From NCBI GenBank assembly GCA_030374805.1, contig JARGSG010000198.1, positions 62,001 through 126,000 on the forward strand: DNA of 64,000 bases. Reading direction: 5' to 3'. Shown here piece by piece: positions 20,053-29,562 of the stretch; positions within the stretch are counted from its first letter, which is position 1, and the number at the start of each line of letters is the position of its first letter. Below the pieces are notes generated by a model that ran no database searches, was not told the origin of the DNA, and saw nothing but the letters and a program-made list of their open reading frames with translations. Both the position numbers and the translations under genes were made by a program. The DNA comes from Gracilaria gracilis. Taxonomy: Eukaryota; Rhodophyta; Florideophyceae; Gracilariales; Gracilariaceae.

Positions 20053-23000
20053 ATGGAGAACGACGCTTCGACAGTCATGAGCGCACTGCTCAAGCGCCAG
20101 GAAACCGAGATGAAGAGCCTTTCTGCCTCGTTCTTAAAGGCAGAGGAAGAATTCTACGAGCTGGCATATGTTAATTACGAAGATTTGGATGCCGGGAGGA
20201 AGAAGGAGTTTGACGAGCGTCTCAAGGCTGTAGAACTCAAACGGGAAAGCATCATGCGACACATTGAGATGGCGAAGAAGAGAATACAAACAACTCTGTC
20301 GATCCTGTCAACAACTAATGCCGGCATGAGTGCAAACCACTTGACTGGAAGCAGCCGCTCGTCGAGGTATCGCATACCTCTTTTGCCGTCGTTTCGAGGA
20401 AGCGAGTCTACGGCAATTAAGGATCCTTTTGAATTCCTTGGGAAGGTAAAGGCCCTGCTCACGGCACATGAGGTGCCGGAAGACCGATGGCTCCCCGCAT
20501 TGCTGACCTCGTTGAATGGGTTTGACAGACAATGGGCGGAAAGGAGTCTATCAGGATCAGACTGGAGCCAGGTGCATGATACTTTTCTACACCATTTTGA
20601 GTCACCTGCAATCAGGAACAAGCTCATACGAGATCTGATGACGATCTCGCAGAGGCCCTCAGAGACAGTACAGGAGTACAGCGATAGGTTCACCAGCCTC
20701 ATGGCACGCACTAGTCGCCGTGATGACGATGAGACGCTGGTTGCAGTGTACATCCACGGATTGGATGTAAATCTACAGGACCTCGTGCAGGTAGCTCGCG
20801 CAGCCACACTCAACATGTGGAAGCGCACTAATCATGGTAGACCTTCTGTTTCAATTTCAGAGGAGATATCGAGTGCGATCACATTGGACTCCTCTCGCTC
20901 ATCGCGTCTAAGAGGAAACCATTATCCTCTGTCTGGCACGTCTGAGCAAGAGAAATCGCAAGGTGTGAAGAGGCGCCATGGTGGACGCCACTCCTCCAAA
21001 AGCCAAGAACGAGACCGTGCGCAATGGAAGAGCGAAGAGCCGTCGCAGAGAAAGGAAAGACCCGACGCGGCGACAAGAGAACAACTCCGACAGGAAAAGA
21101 AATGTTATCACTGCCGGAAGCCATGGCAACGAGGGCGCAAATGTGCAGATCATGTCAAGAAGGAGCCGCAAGCTGCCAATTTGCAAATTGAAGCAGCGCT
21201 GGACTCCACCATTGAAGCAGAACCACAGCCTAGTCCCGATTGTACCGATGCGGAGCTGCGAGTGCTCTTAGGATATGACGATCACGACTCAGAGACACAG
21301 CTTTTGAGGAGCATTGTGGAGAGTGACAAGTTGAGGGAACCGTCCCTCAGTGCACTGACGCCAGCCCCTGAAGACGCCGCGGAGCTCCTGTACACCCCTG
21401 TTCGAATCAATACAATCGACGGATGGGCCATGGTAGATTCTGGGGCGACATCTACATTCCTCTCCAGCGACTTTGCTGAAAAGCATCGCATTGCGGTACA
21501 GCGAGTGACTGGAAACATCCTAGATGGGCGTGGAAAGGCCATGGTTGAACGCAAGGGTGTGACAGAGATTAAGGTTACGAATGGGGCTCGCACAGCCCAT
21601 ATTACCGCAGAGGTCATGCAAATGCCGCCTCACCGGGATATGATAATTGGTTTACCGCACTTCCCAGCATTCGGGTACTCTATCGAAGGCATACCTCAAG
21701 CAGTCAGCTTGTCAGCTGACGCCAAACAGCCCACACCCGACCCCGTTTCCAAGGAGCCGGACGAAGCTCCCGAAAGATCACGAAGTGCTGCGGATATATC
21801 TCAAGATGTGGATGAAGCTTTGCAGCGCAATCAAGATATTCCGTTATCAGCTAGGTGCACCCATCCGTTGGCTGTACTGAGAGTCAGGCCTTCAACCACT
21901 GCTCCTATCTGGAGCCGGGTCAACTTCGTCTCCCGCCGAGACGAAGATCGTCTCAACGCTGAGATAAGTAGATGGCTTTCAGCCAAAGTCATCGAACCCG
22001 CTCCTGCAGACTGCGCAGACTCGTTTCCAGTTCTGAGCGTACCGAACAAAGATGGAGAAGGCAACCTTAGTGATGTGCGCCCATGCGTGGATTTACGTCG
22101 CCTCAATTCGCTCCTGCCGGACTCAGACTACCCTCTGCCTCGCGTGCAAGACATATTGGACGCCGTCGGCTCTGTATCCGGACCCAACGCGGTGTTCACT
22201 ACACTAGACATCAGAGATGGGTATTTCAGATTTCCCATCCCTGAGGAAGACAGGAACCGGATCGCTTTCCGCTGGAAGGGCACGCATTATCGCATGCGCG
22301 CCGCACCGTTTGGAATTAAGACAATCTCAGCTAAGTTCCAACAGTTGATGGACAAAATTCTTGGCGACGTCCCGTACGTTGCAGTCTACATCGATGATAT
22401 TATCATCTTTTCAGACAACATGACCGAGCACGCAGAGCATGTTCGAAACGTCATAGAGAAACTGACGAAGTGGAAGATACCCATCAGAGTTGACAAGTGT
22501 CGTTTTGGACGAAAGGAAGTGAATCTGCTCGGCTTCGTCGTGACTGGCGAGGGCATTCGCAAGGATCCACCGAAGGTGGACGCAATCGCAAACTGGGAAA
22601 GACCTCAAACTACTAAGCAGATGCTGAGCTTCCTAGGAGCCGCTAATTACTACCGACAGTTCATCCCCAGGTTTTCTCACGTGTCAAAGCCACTGGATCT
22701 GGCTCGAAAACGGAAAGGGCCACTGAAGTGGACCGAGGAGATGGAACGTTCATTCGAAGCTATTCGATCCAAGATGACCGAGAACTTGACACTAGCGTAC
22801 CCTGCAGATGACAAGGAGTACATGGTCGGCACAGATGCATCCAATTACGGACTTGGCGATTGGATAGGACAGCGTCAAGCCAATGGCGAAGTGCGGTTTA
22901 TTGCTTTTGCGTCGCGATCGTTATCACCCTCGGAACGGAATTATGGAGCGACGAAAAAGGAATTACTGGCCATAGTCTGGGCTCTTGAGAAGTTTAGGTG

Positions 23001-24540
23001 CTACCTAATTGGAAGACAGTTCGTGCTCTACACTGACCATCGAGCACTAACGTTTCTCCACAGCCAACGCGACATTAACCGGATGATCGCTAGATGGTGT
23101 GACCGCATCATCCAGTACAATTTCCGGATCGTACACTTGCCAGGCCCCCATAATTACCTCGCCGACGCACTCAGTAGGAAAATGCCAAGCGTGACGCTGG
23201 CTAGTCTCACTGTATCCCAACTTGTCCGGGATAAGAAGGGCCCCTCATCTGAAGAGGAACGACAAACGCTCGTGAAGGAAGCACATAAATTCGGGCATTT
23301 CGGGGACCTGGAAGTCTTCAACAAGCTCTGGCACAACGGTTATTGGTGGAACGGAATCAGAGCAGATATCAAGAAGGAAACAAGCTCGTGCCTTCCCTGC
23401 ATGCGATACAACATTCAAAAGAGAGGGTTTCATCCTCTCAAGTCCATCATTGCAGAATCTCCATGGGATCACGTTGCTGTAGACTTGATCATGTCCTTAC
23501 CCGAATCAGATAACGGTCAAAATACGCTGTTGACCATCGTCTGTATGATGACTAAGTTTGCCATCCTACGTCCCCTCGAAAGCAAGGAAATGAAGCGAGT
23601 AGCTCGCGCATTGTGGGAGGTGATATCCGTGTTCGGCACTCCGAAGATAATCCAGTCCGACAATGGTTCGGAATTTGTCAACGAACTCATCACAGAGCTT
23701 ACCAATTTGAACGGTATCAACCATCGCACCATCTCTCCATATAATTCTCGAGCGAACGGTGCAGTCGAACGGGTAAATGGAATCGTGGAAACAATGCTTT
23801 TGAAGGAACTGGATGGTGCAACACACAGATGGGAAGAGTATGTGCCATTCGTGCAGCTAGCATATAATTGTAAGGTTGCTGCTCTTACTGGCTCTACTCC
23901 TTTTTCTCTTATGTTTGGTCGCAAGATGAACGGGTTCTCGAAGTTTGGAACAACCGCCACATCCACACCTTTCAGTCTGGAACTATGGAAATCACACCAG
24001 AATAAAGTAGCTCAAACGGTTTTCCCATCTGTGACTGAGAGGGTTAAGGAGATCAAGGAAAAAGACGCGAGGTACTTTGCAGCCGGTCGAAGAATGATCA
24101 AGCCGGATGCTTTTCCGCCAGGAGCATTAGTAATGATGAAGGACGTGACCAAGGACTCAAATTGGGATGCAAGATTTGAAGGACCGTTTACAGTAGTACG
24201 CAAGAATCGTGGAGGCGCTTACGTTTTGCGCGATGAATTGGGCAAGCTTAAACGTGCAGTACCTCCTGATCATTTGAAATTGGTTGTGCGCAAGGGAGAC
24301 AGCGCAGCCTATGATGACCCAACTTATGAAGTTAAAAAGATTTTAAAACATCGAACAGCTACGAATGGAAAGTTGAGTTACTTGGTAGTTTGGAAAGACA
24401 GAAATATCAAACCAAGCTGGGAGCTAGTCGATAATTTCAACGACGTACACATTATTCGCCGTTATTGGAAGTCGGTCCGTCCAACAAGAAGTGCTCTTCG
24501 AAAGAAGAAGACGAACCTGGAGGGGGTGATGTCGTGCTGA
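20053..24540 (+). CDS. gypsy-2 Gag-Pol polyprotein, intact
   Basis: This 1,495-residue polyprotein has every expected domain in order. A charged coiled-coil N-terminus (about 1-95) precedes the gag region (about 115-260). A Cys/His knuckle (CYHCRKPWQRGRKC, about 349) and protease (MVDSGATSTF, about 460) follow. Reverse transcriptase has YIDD (about 780); RNase H has GTDASNYGLG (about 925). The integrase has an HHCC finger (about 1077-1115) and D, D, E at about 1142, 1200 and 1236. A C-terminal chromodomain (YEVKKILKH ... VVWKD ... WELVDN, from about 1424) makes it a chromovirus-type element. The stop lies inside the 3' LTR, as in gypsy-4. No frameshift or premature stop is seen. Confidence 0.93.
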   Translation: MENDASTVMSALLKRQETEMKSLSASFLKAEEEFYELAYVNYEDLDAGRKKEFDERLKAVELKRESIMRHIEMAKKRIQTTLSILSTTNAGMSANHLTGSSRSSRYRIPLLPSFRGSESTAIKDPFEFLGKVKALLTAHEVPEDRWLPALLTSLNGFDRQWAERSLSGSDWSQVHDTFLHHFESPAIRNKLIRDLMTISQRPSETVQEYSDRFTSLMARTSRRDDDETLVAVYIHGLDVNLQDLVQVARAATLNMWKRTNHGRPSVSISEEISSAITLDSSRSSRLRGNHYPLSGTSEQEKSQGVKRRHGGRHSSKSQERDRAQWKSEEPSQRKERPDAATREQLRQEKKCYHCRKPWQRGRKCADHVKKEPQAANLQIEAALDSTIEAEPQPSPDCTDAELRVLLGYDDHDSETQLLRSIVESDKLREPSLSALTPAPEDAAELLYTPVRINTIDGWAMVDSGATSTFLSSDFAEKHRIAVQRVTGNILDGRGKAMVERKGVTEIKVTNGARTAHITAEVMQMPPHRDMIIGLPHFPAFGYSIEGIPQAVSLSADAKQPTPDPVSKEPDEAPERSRSAADISQDVDEALQRNQDIPLSARCTHPLAVLRVRPSTTAPIWSRVNFVSRRDEDRLNAEISRWLSAKVIEPAPADCADSFPVLSVPNKDGEGNLSDVRPCVDLRRLNSLLPDSDYPLPRVQDILDAVGSVSGPNAVFTTLDIRDGYFRFPIPEEDRNRIAFRWKGTHYRMRAAPFGIKTISAKFQQLMDKILGDVPYVAVYIDDIIIFSDNMTEHAEHVRNVIEKLTKWKIPIRVDKCRFGRKEVNLLGFVVTGEGIRKDPPKVDAIANWERPQTTKQMLSFLGAANYYRQFIPRFSHVSKPLDLARKRKGPLKWTEEMERSFEAIRSKMTENLTLAYPADDKEYMVGTDASNYGLGDWIGQRQANGEVRFIAFASRSLSPSERNYGATKKELLAIVWALEKFRCYLIGRQFVLYTDHRALTFLHSQRDINRMIARWCDRIIQYNFRIVHLPGPHNYLADALSRKMPSVTLASLTVSQLVRDKKGPSSEEERQTLVKEAHKFGHFGDLEVFNKLWHNGYWWNGIRADIKKETSSCLPCMRYNIQKRGFHPLKSIIAESPWDHVAVDLIMSLPESDNGQNTLLTIVCMMTKFAILRPLESKEMKRVARALWEVISVFGTPKIIQSDNGSEFVNELITELTNLNGINHRTISPYNSRANGAVERVNGIVETMLLKELDGATHRWEEYVPFVQLAYNCKVAALTGSTPFSLMFGRKMNGFSKFGTTATSTPFSLELWKSHQNKVAQTVFPSVTERVKEIKEKDARYFAAGRRMIKPDAFPPGALVMMKDVTKDSNWDARFEGPFTVVRKNRGGAYVLRDELGKLKRAVPPDHLKLVVRKGDSAAYDDPTYEVKKILKHRTATNGKLSYLVVWKDRNIKPSWELVDNFNDVHIIRRYWKSVRPTRSALRKKKTNLEGVMSC
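24519..24529 (+). other. gypsy-2 polypurine tract
   Basis: The purine-rich GGAGGGGGTGA directly precedes the 3' LTR. It also encodes the C-terminal residues of the polyprotein. Confidence 0.7.
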
Positions 24541-24880
24541 AGCCAGACAGTAAAGAGCACGGCGGAAACAGAGTGTCAAGCTTCAAGCCACACACAGCAC
24601 TACAAGCCGTGCGACGTGCTACAAGCTGGACGCCAGGCTTCAAGCCACGCTTCGTGTCTGTCAGGGCTTACAACCACCGTAACAGACACTGAAGAGAATG
24701 CGCTGAGCTTGAAGTAGTCGTTTGTGTCACTGTAGAACATGACTCCCTAGAACGTACGTTTTGTAGAACCGTCCGCGGGGCTCCATAAAAAGCCCGCGGA
24801 CAGATTCGTAAACTAGAGATACGCTGGCAGGCGTCTGATTGAACTTCCTTTTCCCCCCTCCTCTTGTCCTGAACACCACA
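24530..24880 (+). repeat. gypsy-2 3' LTR (351 bp)
   Basis: It differs from the 5' LTR at three bases, all within its first 90 bp. Confidence 0.88.
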
Positions 24881-26332
24881 GTGCCTGTGGTTGAGGCTGC
24901 CGTGAAGCGAACTCTCGGGGTTGTTGATGCGGTACAAAGTGTACGAAGATAGTACTTGTAATAATCGATGATAGCTCCCGTTTATTGTTTACGCATTGTA
25001 GTACCTACTTACGTACTAACCATCTGTCACTGTAATCGAACGTATTAGAATAGTACCCTCAGATCAAGATGATTCAATTCACTTTCTTCTTATGTAACTT
25101 AGGAATTCAAGTTCAACAAGGCTGATCAGAGACAGTGTCTTAGCGTCCCACGTCACTGTCAACATTCGACACTCCAAGATTTTTCTTTTCGAAGAAATCA
25201 CGCAGTGTTCACATCAATACGAGTACCTTCCACCCAGCCAGTGGGTCGCAACAAAATCCGATTCGTAGTCATGAGTTTCCAGAGCGGATGACTGTTTCCA
25301 ACTAGTCCCTTAGTCAATCCATCGCTAACATTCTGGTCTCCCGGTATCCATGCTAGATACCTTAACTCGCCGCGACTGTGGCTTTCCTTAAGCGCAGACA
25401 CATCAATCTGCAGCCTCTTCTCGAGAGTAGATCCATACTTCGCGACTACATTAAACACCGTTCGTGAATCCACGTATGCATCCAGTGGCACTTCCTCTCC
25501 TAATATTTCTTCCAGCATTGTCTTAGCAACATAAGCTTGGTCAAACCCGTACACTAAAGCGTGTACCTCCGCTGCCATGACCGACCGAGCTACTCGCTTG
25601 CACTTAGAGCTGCCATAGTGAATAATATTGGCATTATTTTTTCCATCGGCTAAGAGTAGAACGAACCCAAGTTGTGACTTAAGCTTGTCGGTGTTGGCAA
25701 ATGAAGCGTCGGTAAAGAGCATAAGGCGCAATGAACTCATATCCAATGGTACGTATGTGAGGCCAGTTTCCATAGTCTCATGGCATCGGTCTACAACAGA
25801 ATTCATTCTTCGGAAGTGAATGGCTTCGGGTTCGTTCACGTAGCTAGCAAGGAGCTTCACTGCAGCAGAAAGATCTGGTCTGGTGCAACAACCAATATAC
25901 TGCACTTGTGCTCAGATACTGACAAAGTCCTCCTGTGAGCGGGCATGCTTGACAGATCGCAGCTTTTGGCTTTGCTCGATAACCACAGTTCCACCAGTCT
26001 TCTCGCGAATATTGATGCCATTGAAAATTGCGTTGTCTCCCTCGTGGAGGCATTTGCGCGGTTTTGATTCAAAAGCCTTCGAATGCTTCTCTTCCTCATC
26101 CAGAAAATCATTTGTTCCGTGTCCAAAGGAATCGACAACCTGCAGAATCGTGACCCCATCAAGCGTTTCACCAGTTCGCTTGTACAAGACGCATGGATCA
26201 GCTGAGGTGGGCTGCATCTGAAGTTGGTTTCTGTGATGCGTCTGGTAGGTAACGAACCAATGAAGCCCACTCTCAGGGATGCCATACAGGGGTTTCAGCA
26301 CTCGAAGCACTTCGTGCGAACCAAGGCCCATT
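24881..26332 (-). mobile_element. copia-2': second, truncated tandem copy of copia-2
   Basis: It begins with the end of the shared middle LTR (24886 to about 24974) and continues with the same 3' untranslated region and RNase H/RT sequence as copia-2. Identity is very high, with scattered single-base differences. It ends abruptly at about 26332, where the match to copia-2 (about 15601) stops. The 5' half and outer LTR are gone. Confidence 0.82.
25198..26332 (-). pseudogene. copia-2' reverse transcriptase/RNase H fragment
   Basis: The copy corresponds to 14465-15603. Its reading frame breaks near 25910, where a stop separates the RNase H part (25905-25198) from the RT part. The RT motif is altered from QVDD to QVVDS by a base change near 26135. 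The upstream two-thirds of the element is deleted. Confidence 0.8.
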
Positions 26333-28417
26333 TCTGATTCGCACAGTGTGCCTGGCATAGAAACGAACCACATGTATTTCACGCGCACAGCCGTCTTCGA
26401 TTCATCTCAATCGAGTTCATGCCTTTCATGGATGTCACTGGAAGACATACACACCACTCAACTTTTTGTCGCCGCTGATCTCCTCTTCTTCAGCCGCCCG
26501 ACACTTGACCACACACATGTGGCTTCCCGCGCACAGCAGCGCTCATTGTCGCGCGATATCTGAGCTGCAGTATGAATTGCCTCCTCTCTCCGCCCTTGAT
26601 GCTCTATGCAAATTCGGCTTGCTCTCACTGTCGGAAGCCACCATTCATCAAAGCAACCGTTCTTCGTAATCCTCGTCTTTGCCCAAACTGCCACGCTGGC
26701 CGTTGTCTGGGCATGCTCATGCAAAGGACTAGTCTATTACAACTTTCGCTGTTGCTCTGGTTTTGGACTACACTTTTGCGGCAGCTGACTCTTTGACTTC
26801 GGCATCGGCAATCTCACACCGGCACTGCATCACACACATTTCTCGTAATTCGCGATGGTTTCTCTTGTAGTATGGGATGCACGAGCTCAATTCTGAAGTT
26901 CTCAGTCTACCTTGCAGCGTGGACTTAAAACATCTGCTGCCTTCTCTTCTTGGTATCTTCCGTTCTCATTCCGCTACTCTCTACTCGGGCACAGCCCCGT
27001 ATTCCATTTGTTCATCGTGCCGCCTCCCTGATCCAGCCTTTCGTTTCACCTTATTCAACTGCAACCTCTACTGACAACATGTTCAGCGAGGACGTTGAAC
27101 TTCAAAACCGGGGTGAATGTAACACAGAAGAAAGCCTAAAAGCCCAAGTCACGCTTGATCACCGTGCTCGGCTTGTAGCTGACGTGTTACGAGACAGTCA
27201 CAGACAGTAGGTAGCTTGTAGACGTATCTAGATTGCTACAGATTGCTATTAAAGGAGCGTCAGCCGGCCTTCCCCTCTATCTGGAGAAGGCCAGACTTCA
27301 TCCAACCATCTTATCATTACACCAACCGCCGTCGAGACACTCTTGATGACGCTCATGTGCCACAGCGATTAGGCCGACTCCTGCGTTCCGTCGGCCGTGC
27401 TTTATTGGCTTCTCGAAGCCGTGTACACGTTGCATCGGTGTGCGTTTTGACACTCAGAAGAACTTTTCCTGCCATTTGCATCAAAAAGAAAACCTTTTGA
27501 AAATTAAAAAAACTCTGCAATTTAATTATCAATTAACAATTCATTTTTAAAGTAAGTGAAACGTTAATAAATAGTTCTAATGCATTTTGACTCATAAAAT
27601 TGTAGAAAAAATCTCTTGTCTTCTACATATCCAATTTAGGGAAAACGTTATTGTACTTGCAATCTGTAATAGCACCTAAACTTTGTTCTGGCAAACTAGT
27701 TAACTGCGATTGAGTTTTGAAATGTTACAATGGTAATTGTCCTGATATTAAAGCAGTTAATGTGAACATGGTTGTTGTCAAAATGCATTCTGACGAATAA
27801 TGCTCGAGTTTGGTTTTTAATTATTGAAATGATACGTTCTTTGTAATATAATTCAATTTAATGGTCCAAAAATAGATGCATCTGCGATGATTAATTGAGC
27901 TATTAATGTACAGCAACGGTAGTAATATTTTTGAAAGTAAATCTTCTGAGAAACTAAGACTTTACATGATGTCATTTGCAATCTATGCAAGGCATATTTA
28001 GTGTTTGTTAGTTTCCTGTAATACCAGTATTAATACGCAAATGCAGTGCCAAGGGCTCGTCAAAGGGCTTGTAATATATATATATATATCTGTTTATGAG
28101 CGCATAAGCTTTAATTACAACTTACTGCGGAGCGCCTTTGTTGAAAAAGCGCTCTCTCACGAGGAAGGCCAACACTTTCTGGGGCCACTTTCTAATCAAA
28201 TCAGCAACATCACAATTTCTACGCGTGTGTAGGGGAAGGAAGCACAACCTCCTTGAAGCAGTTCTCTTCAAGCACCTTAGAACGTAATAATATATTATAT
28301 CATTAATAGCTGCCAATCCTTTAACATTATCTGCTCTGTTTCTTGACTCGAACATGAATCGAAAGACGACAGCTACACGGCGAGCATTGCACGTCGTTGT
28401 GACAACGATCCAGTCCG
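26333..28417. other. Low-gene stretch after the retrotransposon cluster
   Basis: I see no gene I would call. 26572-26796 (+) encodes 74 residues with a CxxC...CxxC pair (CSHCRK, CPNCHAG) but lacks context. 26950-27210 (+) is an 86-residue frame of ordinary composition. From 27480 to 28400 the sequence is strongly A/T-rich with an AT-dinucleotide run near 28072-28088. None of the missing 3' part of gypsy-1 is recognisable here. Confidence 0.5.
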
Positions 28418-28981
28418 CTAGTTATCCAAACAAATATCGAAATTATACGCCACAGAACGCAAATAGGTGATAGGCGCTTCTAACCACGGATGCTGGAACT
28501 TTGTTTCATTGACACCAAACCCTTCTCGTCGACATGAAGAATCACGCAACCCAATCAACCCTGTAATAGTCTCGTTCAATCTAGCAACATAGTCGTTGCG
28601 AGTAGGACCCTGCGGCCAAGCCTCAGTCTTCTGTCTCTCTTGTTCCGTGCCACACATCTCAAATCCATTGATTTCCGGCATATTCAAGAACGGGTAATGG
28701 GTCATCACCGGCGCCCATCGATTCAGTTTGAACAAGTAATACTCCACGCAGAATTGACCGTAGTTGTAGTCTGAGTGAAACGGAAAGTAGATGATGTGCG
28801 TGGCATTCACTTGTATCGTGCTGCTTGTCGTCCAGCGAGTTGGATAGCACGGCCGAAATTGATACAGTCTCCGGCCTATGATTTCCGGCGAGAATGGGGC
28901 ATTAGTTGAACAGCTAGACGCAGCCACAGAACCAACCAGTAACCAAAAGTAGATAGTAGATGCAAACATGATGAAGCCCAT
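28418..28981 (-). CDS. Secreted protein of unknown function
   Basis: This 187-residue protein starts at ATG (28981). The N-terminus (about 1-22, FASTIYFWLLVGSVAASS) is a clear signal peptide, with a second Met at residue 5. The mature part holds about six Cys, several N-x-T sites and many aromatic residues. It has no transmembrane helix and no recognised domain. A TATA box on the minus strand (29048-29056) lies about 70 bp upstream, so the promoter and start agree. It is intronless and complete. A secreted, disulphide-bonded glycoprotein is likely. Confidence 0.75.
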   Translation of the reverse strand: MGFIMFASTIYFWLLVGSVAASSCSTNAPFSPEIIGRRLYQFRPCYPTRWTTSSTIQVNATHIIYFPFHSDYNYGQFCVEYYLFKLNRWAPVMTHYPFLNMPEINGFEMCGTEQERQKTEAWPQGPTRNDYVARLNETITGLIGLRDSSCRREGFGVNETKFQHPWLEAPITYLRSVAYNFDICLDN

Positions 28982-29047
28982 CTTGTCTCTGTCTCTTGTT
29001 CGAAAGAATTACGGGTGTTGTTCGAGAACGTTTTGCATTTGGGCGCT

Positions 29048-29056
29048 CCTTTTATA
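29048..29056 (-). promoter_or_regulatory. TATA box of the 28418-28981 gene
   Basis: The minus strand reads TATAAAAGG about 70 bp before the start codon, a standard distance for a short 5' leader. Confidence 0.65.
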
Positions 29057-29562
29057 CACACAAAACCCGTCAATTGAAGGAGTAACTCTTGTGTCGTCAA
29101 AAGTTTTTTCATGTCGCAGCCTTTGGCTCATCGACAAATCTGTGTATGAAATCACAGCGTTTCTCTTCATATATTTTGACGTAGATAACGTCATAATTTT
29201 CCTGTCTATTTGGGGTTTCATAGACATCGCCATCATGACAGCAAGTTCTGCTTGATCCACATCCAATCTCGTTCGCAGCCTTGTACCTTTCGGAGCGACA
29301 AGAAGTTGATTTGCTGGATAATAATCATTTGTCTGGGTACTGTATAGGAAGTAAGAATTGTTTAACCTTTTACAGAGGAGTATGCGCGGTACAGTGCACC
29401 CCTTGTACTGTGCACGTTCACTGCAGTGCACCAGAATGGGCTTGGCACAGAACGGGAGACGTATACACATGTACAAGTACTGGGCTCATTCGTCCTTGAT
29501 CTTCAACATAGAAGAGGCTCTGGTCTCGAGATTCGACCGCATCACGGATACAACAACCGATC

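Larger units (their letters stand above)
19656..24880 (+). mobile_element. gypsy-2: complete, apparently intact Ty3/gypsy element
   Basis: The element is 5,225 bp with 351-bp LTRs that begin TGTCGTGCTG and end GAACACCACA. The target duplication is GTGCC (19651-19655 and 24881-24885). The LTRs differ at three positions. One uninterrupted 1,495-codon gag-pol frame fills the interior and ends 11 bases inside the 3' LTR. It is the best candidate in the window for a recently active element. Its protein is closely related to gypsy-4. Confidence 0.92.

Noticed and set aside
26572..26796. A zinc-ribbon protein (CxxC...CxxC)
   Set aside because: Only 74 codons, no supporting promoter or neighbours, and overlapping frames are equally open.
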